Below, piece after piece: positions 8,951 through 17,344 of a stretch of 38,471 nt of DNA. Under the pieces are notes generated by a model that worked only from the letters and a program-made list of their open reading frames with translations, was not told the origin of the DNA and did not search any database. The stretch covers positions 1 through 38,471 of the forward strand of contig QEUW01000054.1 of NCBI GenBank assembly GCA_003577005.1, given 5' to 3'. Positions within the stretch are counted from its first letter, which is position 1. Each line of letters starts with the position of its first letter. The position numbers and the translations under genes were made by a program. This DNA is from Chloroflexota bacterium. GTDB lineage: Bacteria > Chloroflexota > Anaerolineae > Caldilineales > Caldilineaceae.

Positions 8951-9028
8951 AACAGCGGTTCACAGAGGACACAGAGACTACTCTCCGTGAACTCTGTGTC
9001 CTCTCTGTGTCCTCTGTGAACCGCTGTT
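8951..9028. repeat. 27-bp perfect inverted repeat, family D copy 1
   Basis: Arms 8951-8977 and 9002-9028 are perfectly complementary over 27 bases (left arm begins AACAGCGGTTCACAGAGG) with a 24-base spacer. The stop codon of the Gfo/Idh/MocA gene ending at 8978 lies at the base of the spacer, and the right arm encodes that protein's last residues. A diverged relative with CACAGAGAAC arms is at 32802-32875. Confidence 0.92.
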
Positions 9029-10051
9029 TTCCGTTTGTTGGTCAGAACCATCAGGCAGGCTGATCTCGCAGCCTTCGGCCAGCGAACGGTCGATGGCGGC
9101 GGCCACTTCGACCGCCGCACACCCGTCCTCGCCGGTGACGATAGGGGGCCAGCGGTTGCGCACGACACCGGCAAAGTGCATAAGCAGGCGACGGAAAATC
9201 CCATCCAACTGCTCATGGATAACAGGTGCATAGCCGGTGTCGGGATAGTCGGCGGCGCCACCGTGATAGATCGCCACGCCCTGGTCGTTGCCCAGGACTT
9301 CGGCCATGCCGGCGATACCGCGCACGGTGAACTGTTCGCTGAGCGGGCGCCCGCTCTGTTCGGGCGTCCCCCAGGAGCTTTCAATCACCCCAATGGCGCC
9401 GTTGGCAAAGGTCAACACGGCGATGATAAAGTCGTTTCGTTCGCGGCCACCGGAGCGGCTGTAGGCCATCACTTTTGTCACCGGGCTACCGGTACACCAC
9501 AACATCATGTCGATGTCATGCGGCATCAGCCAGTAAGCCAGCGGGAACCGGCCCAAGACGCGTTCGGCGGCAGCCTGCGCCGGGTTGCGCCGTGCGTAGA
9601 GGTGGAGAACTTCGCCGATGGCGCCGCTAGCCACGGCCTGGCGGACGGCGGCAAAGCGCGGGTCGAAACGCAGACTGTGACAGACCATCAGGTGGACACC
9701 GGCTGTGCGGGCGCGCTGCACCATCACCGTCGCCTCGCCGGGCGAAAGGGCCAGCGGCTTTTCAGCCAGTACATGCTTGCCGGCATCCAACGCAGCCAAC
9801 ACCGGCTCGACATGCGCCCATTCCGAGGTAGCTACGACCACCGCTTCGATGGTGGGGTGGTCGGCCAGCATTATCTGGACATTCGAGCCGGCATACCAGG
9901 GTACGCCGTATTGCTCGGCCAGGGTGCGCGCCGACGTTTCTCTACAACCACAGACGCCCACCAGCCGGGTCAGCGCCGATTCGGCCAGCAGCCGGGCGTA
10001 GAGGTGGCCCATCCGCCCTGGGCCAACAAGGGCGACTGCGAGCGGCTTCAT
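8978..10051 (-). CDS. Gfo/Idh/MocA family oxidoreductase 3
   Basis: A 357-residue NAD(P)-dependent oxidoreductase with GPGRMG at residues 10-15 and AEKPLAL at 96-102; PHDIDMMLWCTG carries the conserved substrate-domain His/Asp. The ATG at 10051 overlaps the upstream stop by four bases. The last roughly 20 residues (TENSGSQRTQRGHRVHGE) are unlike the family. They are encoded by the right arm and spacer of the inverted repeat at 8951-9028, so the repeat seems to have replaced or extended the original C-terminus. Members oxidise sugars or sugar acids; the substrate here is unknown. Confidence 0.92.
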   Translation of the reverse strand: MKPLAVALVGPGRMGHLYARLLAESALTRLVGVCGCRETSARTLAEQYGVPWYAGSNVQIMLADHPTIEAVVVATSEWAHVEPVLAALDAGKHVLAEKPLALSPGEATVMVQRARTAGVHLMVCHSLRFDPRFAAVRQAVASGAIGEVLHLYARRNPAQAAAERVLGRFPLAYWLMPHDIDMMLWCTGSPVTKVMAYSRSGGRERNDFIIAVLTFANGAIGVIESSWGTPEQSGRPLSEQFTVRGIAGMAEVLGNDQGVAIYHGGAADYPDTGYAPVIHEQLDGIFRRLLMHFAGVVRNRWPPIVTGEDGCAAVEVAAAIDRSLAEGCEISLPDGSDQQTENSGSQRTQRGHRVHGE

Positions 10052-10932
10052 AGATCGCCCAACCTTACGGTCTGGCCCTGATTTTCGGCGGAATGGAGCA
10101 GTGCAGTCAGGATGGCCACGACCTCGACGGCATGCTCGATGGGGTAGGGAGGCGTTCCGGTCTCTGCCATGGTGATGATCTGGGCCATCGTGCCCATGTA
10201 GAGTCGGTCAAAGTCACGGATGTCGGCCTCACCCCAGCCGCTTTCGCCATAGACGATCCCGTGATAAAGGCTGGGGGAGTTTTGCAGCAGGTTGATGACA
10301 CCCTGCCTGCCGTCGGGGTAGGAGACGAGGCCGACGGCGCAACGGGGCGTACGCCGGGTGGTGACGGCCTCTGCGCCGGGACCCAACAACGTGTGCAGCA
10401 ATTCGACCGGGTGGATGCCATAGAAAAAGGAGTGTTTGGCGCGCGGGTCGGGCAGGTTACCCGTGGCCGGCCCGCTGGTGACGGCGCAGGTCAAGGCGCC
10501 AAAGGAGGGCAAGTGGGTCTGTAACGCAAGCACTTCGCCGGCGTAGCGCACAGCCGAACACGACATGATCGGCACGCCCTTCTCCGCTGCCAGTTGCACC
10601 AGTGTACGGGTATGTTCCAGATCGTTGGCAAAGGGCTTGTCGACAAAGGTGGGCCGCCCTGCCTCGATTGCAAGCCGGGCGTAGCGGGGATGGTCATCGC
10701 CAAAGCGATTGCAGACCATTACCAGGTCGACATCCTGGACCACTTCAGATGGGTCGGCCACAACAGTTGGAATCTGACACTGGACGGCCTTCTCGGCGGC
10801 CTGTTGGCTGTTCTCTCCCCACAATTTGACCACTTTGGCCCGCCCATGCAGCGGAGCATCGGGCAAGTTCACCAGCTTTGTAAAAGCCTCGGTGTGGGTA
10901 CTGTCGGCGCCGATCATACCGATCGTGATCAT
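10048..10932 (-). CDS. Gfo/Idh/MocA-like oxidoreductase 4, short variant
   Basis: A 294-residue protein with the general layout of Gfo/Idh/MocA but shorter than its neighbours (about 340-360). The N-terminus is MITIGMIGADSTHTEAF, without GxGxxG, and the EKP motif is VDKPFAND with Asp98-Lys99-Pro100. KHSFFYGIHPVELLHTLLG holds a conserved-looking His. The lost glycine motif suggests changed or weaker cofactor binding, or a lyase or isomerase role; this is inference. The ATG at 10932 has a strong AAGGAG 8 bases upstream. It is the first enzyme gene after the GntR gene (21-base gap) and overlaps the next gene by ATGA. Confidence 0.82.
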   Translation of the reverse strand: MITIGMIGADSTHTEAFTKLVNLPDAPLHGRAKVVKLWGENSQQAAEKAVQCQIPTVVADPSEVVQDVDLVMVCNRFGDDHPRYARLAIEAGRPTFVDKPFANDLEHTRTLVQLAAEKGVPIMSCSAVRYAGEVLALQTHLPSFGALTCAVTSGPATGNLPDPRAKHSFFYGIHPVELLHTLLGPGAEAVTTRRTPRCAVGLVSYPDGRQGVINLLQNSPSLYHGIVYGESGWGEADIRDFDRLYMGTMAQIITMAETGTPPYPIEHAVEVVAILTALLHSAENQGQTVRLGDL

Positions 10933-10953
10933 GGCGAGCTCCTTGGTCAGTGA

Positions 10954-11712
10954 TCAGTGCGTAAGCGTCACGAGGGCAGGCCAATGTTCATGCTGGTGGA
11001 CGTGGATGCGCAAGTCCTTTGGCAGCCGGCAGTGCTCGATCAGCGCCGCCTGGATCGTTGCGCTGTTGCGCGTGCGCAGCGCCTGGACAATCGGCAGATG
11101 GCGGCGGGCTTCGACACTCTGGGTAGGACGGTAAAAGGTATCAGGGTGGGCCAGCGCCAGCGCACGAAAGTAATCACCCAGGATCTGGCGCCCCAACGCA
11201 ACCAGCAACCCGTTGTCGGCAGTGGCCCAGACAGCCAGATGAAACCCTAGCTCTACCTCGGCGTGGGCCTCGTTGCGGTCCATGGCTCGATCCAGTTCGA
11301 TTGCCTTACGCTCCAATTCGTCCAGTTGCTCATCGGTTACACGCTCGGCCAGCATACCGGCAATGCCGATCTCAATCGAGAGACGCACCTCGAGCGCTTC
11401 TTGCAGCAAGGACTGAACGTTGCCCGCTGCCTGCGCTGGTAAGTGCGTTGCTGCCTGCATGACAAAGTAGCCCGTAGAAGGCCCGTGTTCGATCCACCCT
11501 TCGGCCTCGAGCGCAGCCAGCGCCTCGCGCACCACGGTGCGGCTGACCGCCAATCCCTGGCTCAGGTCTCGCTCCGGAGGGAGCTTGTCCCCCGGTTGTA
11601 GATTCGCTTCCACAATGTGGCGCTTGAGCACGTTGACGGCCTGCTCGCGTAACGACTGTTTGCGCAGCTTGCGCGACGAGAGCGGGACAAATTCGGTCTT
11701 GGGTCTGCTCAT
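10954..11712 (-). CDS. GntR-family transcriptional regulator, FadR/FCD type
   Basis: A 252-residue one-component regulator. Residues about 15-85 form the GntR winged helix (LQPGDKLPPERDLSQGLAVSRTVVREALAALEAEGWIE), and about 100-235 the FCD ligand domain. Metal-ligand histidines are at 158 (ELGFHLAVW), 205 (ARRHLPIVQ) and 227 (LIEHC); the acidic ligand seems to be Glu154 rather than the usual Asp. Such regulators usually bind a sugar acid or other carboxylate. The gene heads the minus-strand run and is divergent from a PhyH gene. Its own promoter (11757-11785) contains a TGGT-N11-ACCA dyad, consistent with autoregulation. Confidence 0.93.
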   Translation of the reverse strand: MSRPKTEFVPLSSRKLRKQSLREQAVNVLKRHIVEANLQPGDKLPPERDLSQGLAVSRTVVREALAALEAEGWIEHGPSTGYFVMQAATHLPAQAAGNVQSLLQEALEVRLSIEIGIAGMLAERVTDEQLDELERKAIELDRAMDRNEAHAEVELGFHLAVWATADNGLLVALGRQILGDYFRALALAHPDTFYRPTQSVEARRHLPIVQALRTRNSATIQAALIEHCRLPKDLRIHVHQHEHWPALVTLTH

Positions 11713-11756
11713 GGCTCAAACGATTTTTCAACTTGTACAGGCAAATGTCATCATGT

Positions 11757-11785
11757 ATTATATAATGGTTCATAAACTAGACCAA
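11757..11785 (-). promoter_or_regulatory. Promoter of the GntR gene with overlapping dyad
   Basis: On the minus strand, TTGGTC (11780-11785) and a perfect TATAAT (11757-11762) are 17 bases apart, about 45 bases before the GntR start. A TGGT-N11-ACCA dyad (11766-11784) fills the spacer and overlaps the -35 box, in the place of a repressor site. Prediction only. Confidence 0.6.
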
Positions 11786-11829
11786 AAACCAGCGCGTTCA
11801 AAGTAAGGCCGCTTTTAACCGGCCACTTG

Positions 11830-11837
11830 TGTATACA
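11830..11837. promoter_or_regulatory. Candidate operator TGTATACA in the divergent intergenic region
   Basis: An 8-base perfect palindrome within CTTGTGTATACAGG between the GntR gene and the PhyH gene. GntR/FadR-type regulators often bind short palindromes with a GTATAC centre, so this may be a site for the adjacent regulator. A second, weaker TTGTACA lies at 11733-11739. Statistical support is low for so short a site. Confidence 0.35.
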
Positions 11838-11905
11838 GGGGGAGAGTTGCTACCTGCTTTACAGACACCAGCATTCTCGAATAGCGTTTAGCGTCGTGGT
11901 CGTTG

Positions 11906-11921
11906 GAAGACAAAAGTCTTC
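11906..11921. repeat. Small hairpin in the 5' region of PhyH 2
   Basis: GAAGAC-AAAA-GTCTTC, a perfect 6-base stem with a 4-base loop, about 55 bases before the PhyH start. It could be another member of the intergenic hairpin collection or part of the leader RNA. Confidence 0.45.
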
Positions 11922-11977
11922 GCTCCGGCGGAACGCTTGTCTTACCACAGAACTCAGTTTAGCCAAGGAGTCAACCA

Positions 11978-12778
11978 ATGAGTCTCACCGCAGAACAGAA
12001 AGCCTTTTTCGAGGAGCACGGGTATTTGGCCTACGACAAACGTGTCTTGACCGACGAGGAGATCACTGCGTTGCGCCAGCGCAGTGAAGAGATCGCTTAT
12101 GGGCAGGTGCAGCATGTTCCCCCGCGCTTTATCCAGTTAGAAGCGGCCTTCCGCAACGGCCAGGATTCAGCCAGCGACCCGCTCGACCGCGTGCGCAAGA
12201 TGACGCATCTCTGTTACTTCGACCCCTTGTTTGAGGCGGCGGCGCGGAAGCCGGAGATCGTCCACGTGATCGAGCAGTTGATCGGCCCCAACATCAAACT
12301 CTACTGCGACCAGTTGATGATGAAGCCGCGCTTCAACGGCACCGTGACCGACTGGCACCAGGATTCCGTTGCCTGGCCGATGTTTGCCCCGCAGGATCAT
12401 GTCAGTTGTTGGATCGCCCTCGACGACGCCACGGCGGAAAATGGCTGTATGACGGTGATTCCGGGCAGCCACAAGTGGGGGCCGATCGCCCGCGAGTATC
12501 GTGACCAATTTCTCGCTAACCCCCTCCTGGCCGAGCCGGTGCCGGTCGAGCGCAAGGCTGGCTATTGCATGTTCCACCACGGCCTGAATTTCCACCGCAC
12601 CGGCGCCAATCCGACACCCCATCGCCGGCGGGGTCTGGCGCTACACTACCTCAGCGCCGAAACCCTATATCTGGGCATCGAGGACGAAGAAGCTCGGCTC
12701 ATGACCGAATGCGAAAAGCCGCGCGGCGAGTTTCGCTTTATGCTGATCCGCGGCCAGGAATTCCCCGGTCGCGTCTGA
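11978..12778 (+). CDS. Phytanoyl-CoA dioxygenase (PhyH) family protein 2
   Basis: A 266-residue Fe(II)/2-oxoglutarate dioxygenase. H127-Q-D129 in DWHQDSVAW, distal His206 in HGLNFHRTGANPT and arginines at 216-218 complete the expected active site; CMTVIPGSHKWG lies between. The ATG at 11978 has AAGGAG 7 bases upstream. It is the only enzyme gene of the cluster on the plus strand, divergent from the GntR gene and convergent with a Gfo/Idh/MocA gene, so it is probably controlled from the shared intergenic region. The substrate is unknown; oxidation or demethylation of a sugar derivative would fit the setting but is a guess. Confidence 0.92.
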   Translation: MSLTAEQKAFFEEHGYLAYDKRVLTDEEITALRQRSEEIAYGQVQHVPPRFIQLEAAFRNGQDSASDPLDRVRKMTHLCYFDPLFEAAARKPEIVHVIEQLIGPNIKLYCDQLMMKPRFNGTVTDWHQDSVAWPMFAPQDHVSCWIALDDATAENGCMTVIPGSHKWGPIAREYRDQFLANPLLAEPVPVERKAGYCMFHHGLNFHRTGANPTPHRRRGLALHYLSAETLYLGIEDEEARLMTECEKPRGEFRFMLIRGQEFPGRV

Positions 12779-12785
12779 GATGCAA

Positions 12786-12864
12786 ATGCGTAATTCGTAA
12801 TCCGGGATTCGTAGCCCGTGCATCATGCGAATTACGAATTACGCATTACGCATTACGCATTACG
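12786..12864. repeat. Inverted repeat with heptamer tandem, family C copy 1
   Basis: Arms 12786-12801 and 12831-12846 are perfectly complementary over 16 bases (ATGCGTAATTCGTAAT). The right arm runs into three tandem CATTACG heptamers (12844-12864). It lies between two convergent genes and supplies the TAA stop (12860-12862) of the minus-strand gene. A related element is at 23979-24062. Confidence 0.9.
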
Positions 12865-13900
12865 GATTTCTGGTCACCGTCCGCCCCGAGCGCGCCGATT
12901 CATGCGCGGCTTCGATGATCTGAAGCGAGCGGATGGCGTCCTCGACGGTATAGCCGCTTTCCCCCTCCCCGCGGATGGCCGCGGCAAAGGCTTTGAGCAG
13001 GGCGCGACCTTCAGCGCCATAGCCGGGGACATTGGCGGTCGGCATGTCGAATTTGCGCAGCGGCGCACCGGCCCAGGCTGGATCAGTGCTCTTGATCGTA
13101 CAACTGTTGCTCTCCACCTCCCACTTCACCCAGCCTTGCGACCCCCGCAGCCCGATGGAGATCTCGCTGTCGCCCGCCGTGAAATAGCCGGTGTGCAAGC
13201 TACCGATCATGCCGTTGGCAAACTGGAGCGAGACGGCCGCAGCGTCCTCGACATCGATGGTGTGACCCCCTACATTGGCCTCGATGGCGCAAACGTGGGT
13301 TGCTTCCGAGCTGGTGAGATAGCGCATCAGGTCGAACCAGTGACAGCCCAACCAGTTGAGGATGCCCCCGCCCGCCTCGGCGCGCCGGAAGTACCAGGTT
13401 GCCGGATTGCGCCGCGCCACGCTCGACGTGATAAAGCGAATCTCGATGGAATAGAGTTTGCCGAGCAAACCGGCCGCGCAGGTGGATTGGATCAGCTGGC
13501 TGATGGGGTGGAAACGCCATGAATAGCCGCACGAAAAGTGCAGGCGGTTGCGTCTCACCGCTTCAGCCAGCGGTTTGAGCTGGCTGGAATGCACCGCAAA
13601 GGGTTTCTCGCCCCACACATGCACACCCGCCTCGGCCACCTGGAGCATCCACGCCGGCATCTCTTTGAGATAGGTGGAGACCATGACGGCATCGGGCTGC
13701 GCCTGTTCGAGCAGTTCCGCCAAAGTGGGGTAAAAGGGGACCTGCTGGTGTTCGCCCTTCAGGTTCTTGCGTACGCCGTCGGGGTCGGGGTCGTAGAAGC
13801 CGACGAGTTCGATTTCATCCGCCAAGAGCGCCAGCGTCTCGCGATACATGTTGGCGTGGATGAGCGAGACGCCGGCCTGGGCAAAGCGTAGTTTTCGCAT
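12860..13900 (-). CDS. Gfo/Idh/MocA family oxidoreductase 5
   Basis: A 346-residue protein of the family. The N-terminus is MRKLRFAQAGVSLIHANMYR, where a His-containing loop replaces GxGxxG; GEKPFAV is at 97-103 with Lys99. GGGILNWLGCHWFDLMRYL carries the conserved substrate-domain residues. Length and C-terminal half are typical, so it is probably a functional member of the His-loop subgroup seen several times here. The last codon and TAA stop fall in a heptamer repeat shared with another gene end at 24064. It follows Gfo/Idh/MocA protein 6 after 118 bases and probably belongs to the importer operon. Confidence 0.88.
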   Translation of the reverse strand: MRKLRFAQAGVSLIHANMYRETLALLADEIELVGFYDPDPDGVRKNLKGEHQQVPFYPTLAELLEQAQPDAVMVSTYLKEMPAWMLQVAEAGVHVWGEKPFAVHSSQLKPLAEAVRRNRLHFSCGYSWRFHPISQLIQSTCAAGLLGKLYSIEIRFITSSVARRNPATWYFRRAEAGGGILNWLGCHWFDLMRYLTSSEATHVCAIEANVGGHTIDVEDAAAVSLQFANGMIGSLHTGYFTAGDSEISIGLRGSQGWVKWEVESNSCTIKSTDPAWAGAPLRKFDMPTANVPGYGAEGRALLKAFAAAIRGEGESGYTVEDAIRSLQIIEAAHESARSGRTVTRNP

Positions 13901-13928
13901 AGCATATTCTTCTATCTACAGCGGGCGT

Positions 13929-13996
13929 GCGGCGGTATGGAAACCGCCGCTACGATTTTGTGTTCTTCCGTTGCAAGACCATACGGCAATTGCCGT
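13929..13996. repeat. Two hairpins between Gfo genes 6 and 5
   Basis: A stem GCGGCGGT / ACCGCCGC (13929-13950, 6-base loop) and a perfect 14-base palindrome ACGGCAATTGCCGT (13983-13996). The second lies 22 bases 3' of the stop at 14019. The 118-base gap holds nothing else recognisable. Confidence 0.65.
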
Positions 13997-14018
13997 GTCC
14001 CTTGCGGCTTCGGGTCGG

Positions 14019-15050
14019 TCAGCCTCGCGGCAGCGGCAACTGCACCTTGGCGCTGTCACGCGATTGGGAGATCAAGGCGGCTAGCATGATCTCCAGCGAA
14101 TTGCGGGCACGGTGGGGCGGTGAACTGCCAGCCCCACCATGACGGACCATCTGCGCCAGCTCCTGCACGGCCGAAATCAAGTTCTCGCCAAAGGGCTCGA
14201 GATAGCTGCGTCCCGCTGGTGCCGGCACCTCCTCAAGCCTGCCTTCGGGTTTGTCGGTCTTCCACGCTCTGCAATCGCTATCTGTCAACCAGTAGCGCCC
14301 CCCTGGCCCTTGCAGGTCAAACTCAAAGATCTGCGGCGTCTGCTTGGCGCTGTTGATGAGCGCCCGCACGCCGTTGGCAAACTCGACGATGATGGTGGAG
14401 CCTGGGTCCAACATGGGGTCTTTCCCCCCTTGCCCTTTGTACTCGACGCCGTACTCTTCAAAGCCGCGTTCGTGCGCCGCGATCACCCAGAGCGGGTCGG
14501 CATCAGCCAGATAACAGACCGCGTCGACCAAATGGGTGCCGTTGCGAAACAACATCGAGCGGTGGCCGCCCATGTGGGCGACGATGCGAGTGAGCCCGCC
14601 GATGGCCTGCTCTTCCCAGACCGCCTTCTTTACGGCCTGGTAGGTTGGAATCCAACTGCGCGTGTGGTCGATGGACATCTTGGCGCCCGTGCGCTCGATG
14701 GTCTCTACGATGCGGTCGGCATCCTGGAGGGTGGTGCAGAGCGGTTTCTCGCACAAAATTCCGCGGATCCCGGCCAGAGCGGCGTCGCAGACTGGGTCCG
14801 CATGGAGGTGGTCGGGGGTGGCGACGCTTACGACATCCAGCTTCTCGTTCGTAAACATCTCTTTGTAGTCGGTGTACTCGCGGATCGAGCCCCGTTCGAT
14901 CTGGGCGCGCTCGAAGAAGCGTTCAAACGCGGCCGGGTTGATGTCGCAGGCTGCGACCAGTTCATAGTCCGCTGCGCGGGCGTAGGCATAGCCATGGTGA
15001 CCCCCCAACCCGCCGCCGATCACTGCTGCACGGAGTTTTTGATTGGACAT
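14019..15050 (-). CDS. Gfo/Idh/MocA family oxidoreductase 6
   Basis: A 343-residue NAD(P)-dependent oxidoreductase. The start is taken as the ATG at 15050 (MSNQKLRAAVIGGG); the frame is open to 15209, but that extension crosses an inverted repeat and has no family character. GGGLGG is at residues 12-17, CEKPLCT at 100-106, and GTHLVDAVCYLAD carries the conserved His. No clear RBS is seen before the chosen start, which leaves some doubt. It is preceded by an ABC permease gene (213-base gap) and followed by another Gfo/Idh/MocA gene, so its substrate may be the sugar imported by that transporter. Confidence 0.9.
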   Translation of the reverse strand: MSNQKLRAAVIGGGLGGHHGYAYARAADYELVAACDINPAAFERFFERAQIERGSIREYTDYKEMFTNEKLDVVSVATPDHLHADPVCDAALAGIRGILCEKPLCTTLQDADRIVETIERTGAKMSIDHTRSWIPTYQAVKKAVWEEQAIGGLTRIVAHMGGHRSMLFRNGTHLVDAVCYLADADPLWVIAAHERGFEEYGVEYKGQGGKDPMLDPGSTIIVEFANGVRALINSAKQTPQIFEFDLQGPGGRYWLTDSDCRAWKTDKPEGRLEEVPAPAGRSYLEPFGENLISAVQELAQMVRHGGAGSSPPHRARNSLEIMLAALISQSRDSAKVQLPLPRG

Positions 15051-15113
15051 AGATGTTATCGTCTGCTTGCTGATTGGTGAATTAGAGTTTATCGGCGATA
15101 AGTCGTTCTCACC

Positions 15114-15158
15114 GGTAGACAGGTAGACAGGGAAACAGGTATCTGTCACCTGTCTACC
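15114..15158. repeat. Inverted repeat upstream of Gfo gene 6
   Basis: Perfect 11-base arms GGTAGACAGGT (15114-15124) and ACCTGTCTACC (15148-15158) with GTAGACAGG repeated inside the left half. It lies between the permease stop (15264) and the Gfo start (15050). Confidence 0.75.
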
Positions 15159-15231
15159 ACCCCCCGTTATTCCCGAATGTCTATTGTACACGGATTCCAG
15201 GATGAACATCGATTGTCGGCTTTTGATCGCT

Positions 15232-15259
15232 GAAATCTGTGCAATCCATGCACGATTTC
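15232..15259. repeat. Hairpin directly 3' of the permease gene
   Basis: GAAATC-T-GTGCA-ATCCA-TGCAC-G-ATTTC forms an 11-pair stem with one internal mismatch, ending 4 bases from the permease stop codon. There is no T-run on the minus strand after it. Confidence 0.65.
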
Positions 15260-15263
15260 TACT

Positions 15264-16256
15264 TCAGATCGCCCGGCCCGATTTGGGATTGAGCGCATCG
15301 TTGAGACCGTCGCCCAGGAAGTTGATGCCCAGCGTGACGATGGCTAGCGTCATGGCGGGGACGGCGACCAGCCAGGGGCGGTAGGACCAACTGCCGATGT
15401 TCGAGGCGATCATATTGCCCCAACTGGCCTGGGGCGGCTTGACACCCACACCCAGATAGCTGAGCGATGATTCCGCCACCATTGCGCTGGAAAGGCTGAA
15501 GGTCATGGCCACGATAACCGGCCCCAGGGCATTGGGCAGGAGGTGGCGCACGGCGATCTTGAGTTCTGAGACGCCGATGGACTTTGCTGCCTGGACATAC
15601 TGTTCTTCTCTCAGCGAGAATATCTGCCCGCGGATCAGGCGCGCATAGCCCGGCCACTGGATAAAGGCCAGCCCGCCAAAGATCACCAGCAGGTCCAGCC
15701 AGGTGGTCTCGGCAAAGAGAAAGAAGCCGGTCTCGGCGTAGACGCGCTGCGCCCAACCGACGACGGGATCCTTCAGGCTGACGGCGATGAGCGCGGCCAG
15801 CAGGATGCCGGGGATCGACATCACCACATCGGTGAGGCGCCCGATGATCATGTCTGCCCAGCGCCCGCCATAGCCGGCAATGGCGCCCAAGATGAGACCG
15901 ATCAACATGCTGATCGAGGTGCTAAAGAAAGAGACCAGCGTCGCCGTGCGGGCGCCATAGAGAATGCGGCTGAAGATGTCGCGCCCGATCTCATCGGTGC
16001 CCAGCCAGTGCTCTGCGCTCGGCATTTGCGCGACATGCATGAGATCCTGCTCGGTGTACGAATAGGGGGCCAGCATCGGGCCAAAGAGAGCCATGAACAG
16101 GAGCAAAGACGTAATGATCAAGCCGATGATCGACAGCCGGTTGCGCACCAGCCTGCGCGTGGCGTCACCCCATAGCGAGCGCTGTTTGGGCGCCAATGTA
16201 AGCGTGTCGATTACGGCAGGCGTGTCGTGTGCCTGTTTCGATGCGGTCAATTCCAT
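15264..16256 (-). CDS. ABC transporter permease, DppC/OppC type (importer 1)
   Basis: A 330-residue inner-membrane permease of the peptide/oligosaccharide (PepT) class. A cytoplasmic N-terminal tail of about 35 residues precedes the first helix (SIIGLIITSLLLFMALFGPML). HWLGTDEIGRDIFSRILYGAR is the hallmark of OppC-type proteins. The ATPase-contacting loop is EQYVQAAKSIGVSELKIAVRHLLPNALG. The ending GINFLGDGLNDALNPKSG is typical. It is the third gene of the importer 1 set (binding protein, DppB type, DppC type). No ATPase gene is adjacent. In Chloroflexota-like genomes such systems often carry sugars rather than peptides, which fits the surroundings. Confidence 0.95.
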   Translation of the reverse strand: MELTASKQAHDTPAVIDTLTLAPKQRSLWGDATRRLVRNRLSIIGLIITSLLLFMALFGPMLAPYSYTEQDLMHVAQMPSAEHWLGTDEIGRDIFSRILYGARTATLVSFFSTSISMLIGLILGAIAGYGGRWADMIIGRLTDVVMSIPGILLAALIAVSLKDPVVGWAQRVYAETGFFLFAETTWLDLLVIFGGLAFIQWPGYARLIRGQIFSLREEQYVQAAKSIGVSELKIAVRHLLPNALGPVIVAMTFSLSSAMVAESSLSYLGVGVKPPQASWGNMIASNIGSWSYRPWLVAVPAMTLAIVTLGINFLGDGLNDALNPKSGRAI

Positions 16257-16310
16257 CTTCTTTTAATCCCTCTGGGGTAACAACCGTACATACCTGAAAC
16301 AAAAAGTGCG

Positions 16311-17261
16311 CTATTCCAATTTGATCCGTGGGTCGAGAAAGGGGTAGACCAGATCCACCAGCAGATTGGTCAAAATGATCATGACCGATGTCAGCATCGT
16401 GACCCCCAGGATCATCGGGTAGTCAAAACCGCGAAAGGCGTTTTCAGCCACCGCGCCAAACCCCGGAATGGCAAAGATATTCTCCAGAAAGATACTGCCG
16501 ACGATCAAGCCTTCGATGATAAAGCCAAGCGTGGTCACCACTGGAATCAGCGCGTTGCGCAGGATATGGCGCACGATAATGAGCCACATCGCCAACCCTT
16601 TCATCTTGGCGGTACGGATGTAATCTTGGGAAAAGATCTCCAGCACCGCCTGCCGCGTCTGGCGGATGACAACCGGCAATGGCCCCAGCATCAAGATAAA
16701 GATCGGCAGGATCGTCTTGGTCTGGAAGAGCCCATCCCACCCGCGCGGCACTTTCATGACGCCCAAGATCAGCACAAACAAAACGAGCAGCAGCGGCGCC
16801 AGGACAAAGACCGGCAACGAGCGAAAGAGCAGCGACCCACCGACGATGGAGTAATCCATCCAGGTGTTCTGTTTGAGTGCAGCAAGAGCACCCAGGGGTA
16901 TACCAACCAACGCCGTCAACAAGCCGCCCGCTAATCCAAGCTGCAGCGAAATCGGAAAGGTCGTGACGATGGTGCGCAGCACATCGCGCTGGCCGTTGAC
17001 CGAAATGCCCAGGTCGCCTTGCAGCAGCCGCTGGACATACTTGGTAAACTGAATGAGAAAGGAATCATCCAGCCCATATTGATCACGGATACGCTGGACG
17101 ATCTCCTGTTGTTGGAGTGCATCAAGCGTTCCTTCGTATTGCTGCATCATGATCGTCACCGGGTCAAACGGGCTGAGCACCGTCAGGGTGAACGTGATGA
17201 ATAGCACCGCCGCAAACGTTGGGATAGCGATGAGCAGGCGGCTGAACGTGTACTTGAGCAT
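16311..17261 (-). CDS. ABC transporter permease, DppB/OppB type (importer 1)
   Basis: A 316-residue inner-membrane permease. The ATG at 17261 (MLKYTFSRLLIAIPTFAAVLF) is preferred over one six codons upstream, because AAGG stands 9 bases before it and none precedes the earlier one; the family also usually starts right before this helix. The extracytoplasmic segment FLIQFTKYVQRLLQGDLGIS and the ATPase-contact loop QDYIRTAKMKGLAMWLIIVRHILRNALIP are typical. The ending LVDLVYPFLDPRIKLE matches OppB. It is followed after 54 bases by the DppC-type gene and preceded by the binding-protein gene after a gap with a strong stem-loop. Confidence 0.95.
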   Translation of the reverse strand: MLKYTFSRLLIAIPTFAAVLFITFTLTVLSPFDPVTIMMQQYEGTLDALQQQEIVQRIRDQYGLDDSFLIQFTKYVQRLLQGDLGISVNGQRDVLRTIVTTFPISLQLGLAGGLLTALVGIPLGALAALKQNTWMDYSIVGGSLLFRSLPVFVLAPLLLVLFVLILGVMKVPRGWDGLFQTKTILPIFILMLGPLPVVIRQTRQAVLEIFSQDYIRTAKMKGLAMWLIIVRHILRNALIPVVTTLGFIIEGLIVGSIFLENIFAIPGFGAVAENAFRGFDYPMILGVTMLTSVMIILTNLLVDLVYPFLDPRIKLE

Positions 17262-17292
17262 ATCTGTCGCCTTGATCATTCAAAAAAACTGT

Positions 17293-17310
17293 CTTTTCAA
17301 ACAGCTTCTG
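17293..17310. repeat. Family G repeat, single arm
   Basis: CTTTTCAAACAGCTTCTG recurs nearly unchanged in opposite orientation at 37274-37295 and more loosely at 37366-37386. Here it lies between binding protein and permease, next to a run of seven A. Confidence 0.6.
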
Positions 17311-17344
17311 AACCCTACCAGGCCTGTCTACGTGACAGATGTCG

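Noticed and set aside
8905..9384. N-terminal extension of Gfo protein 2
   Set aside because: Crosses an inverted repeat and the neighbouring gene; the family start is at 8904.
12786..12864. CRISPR array
   Set aside because: The repeats are 7-base tandem units and palindromes without spacers, and no cas genes are present.
15051..15209. N-terminal extension of Gfo protein 6
   Set aside because: Runs over an inverted repeat and carries no family sequence.
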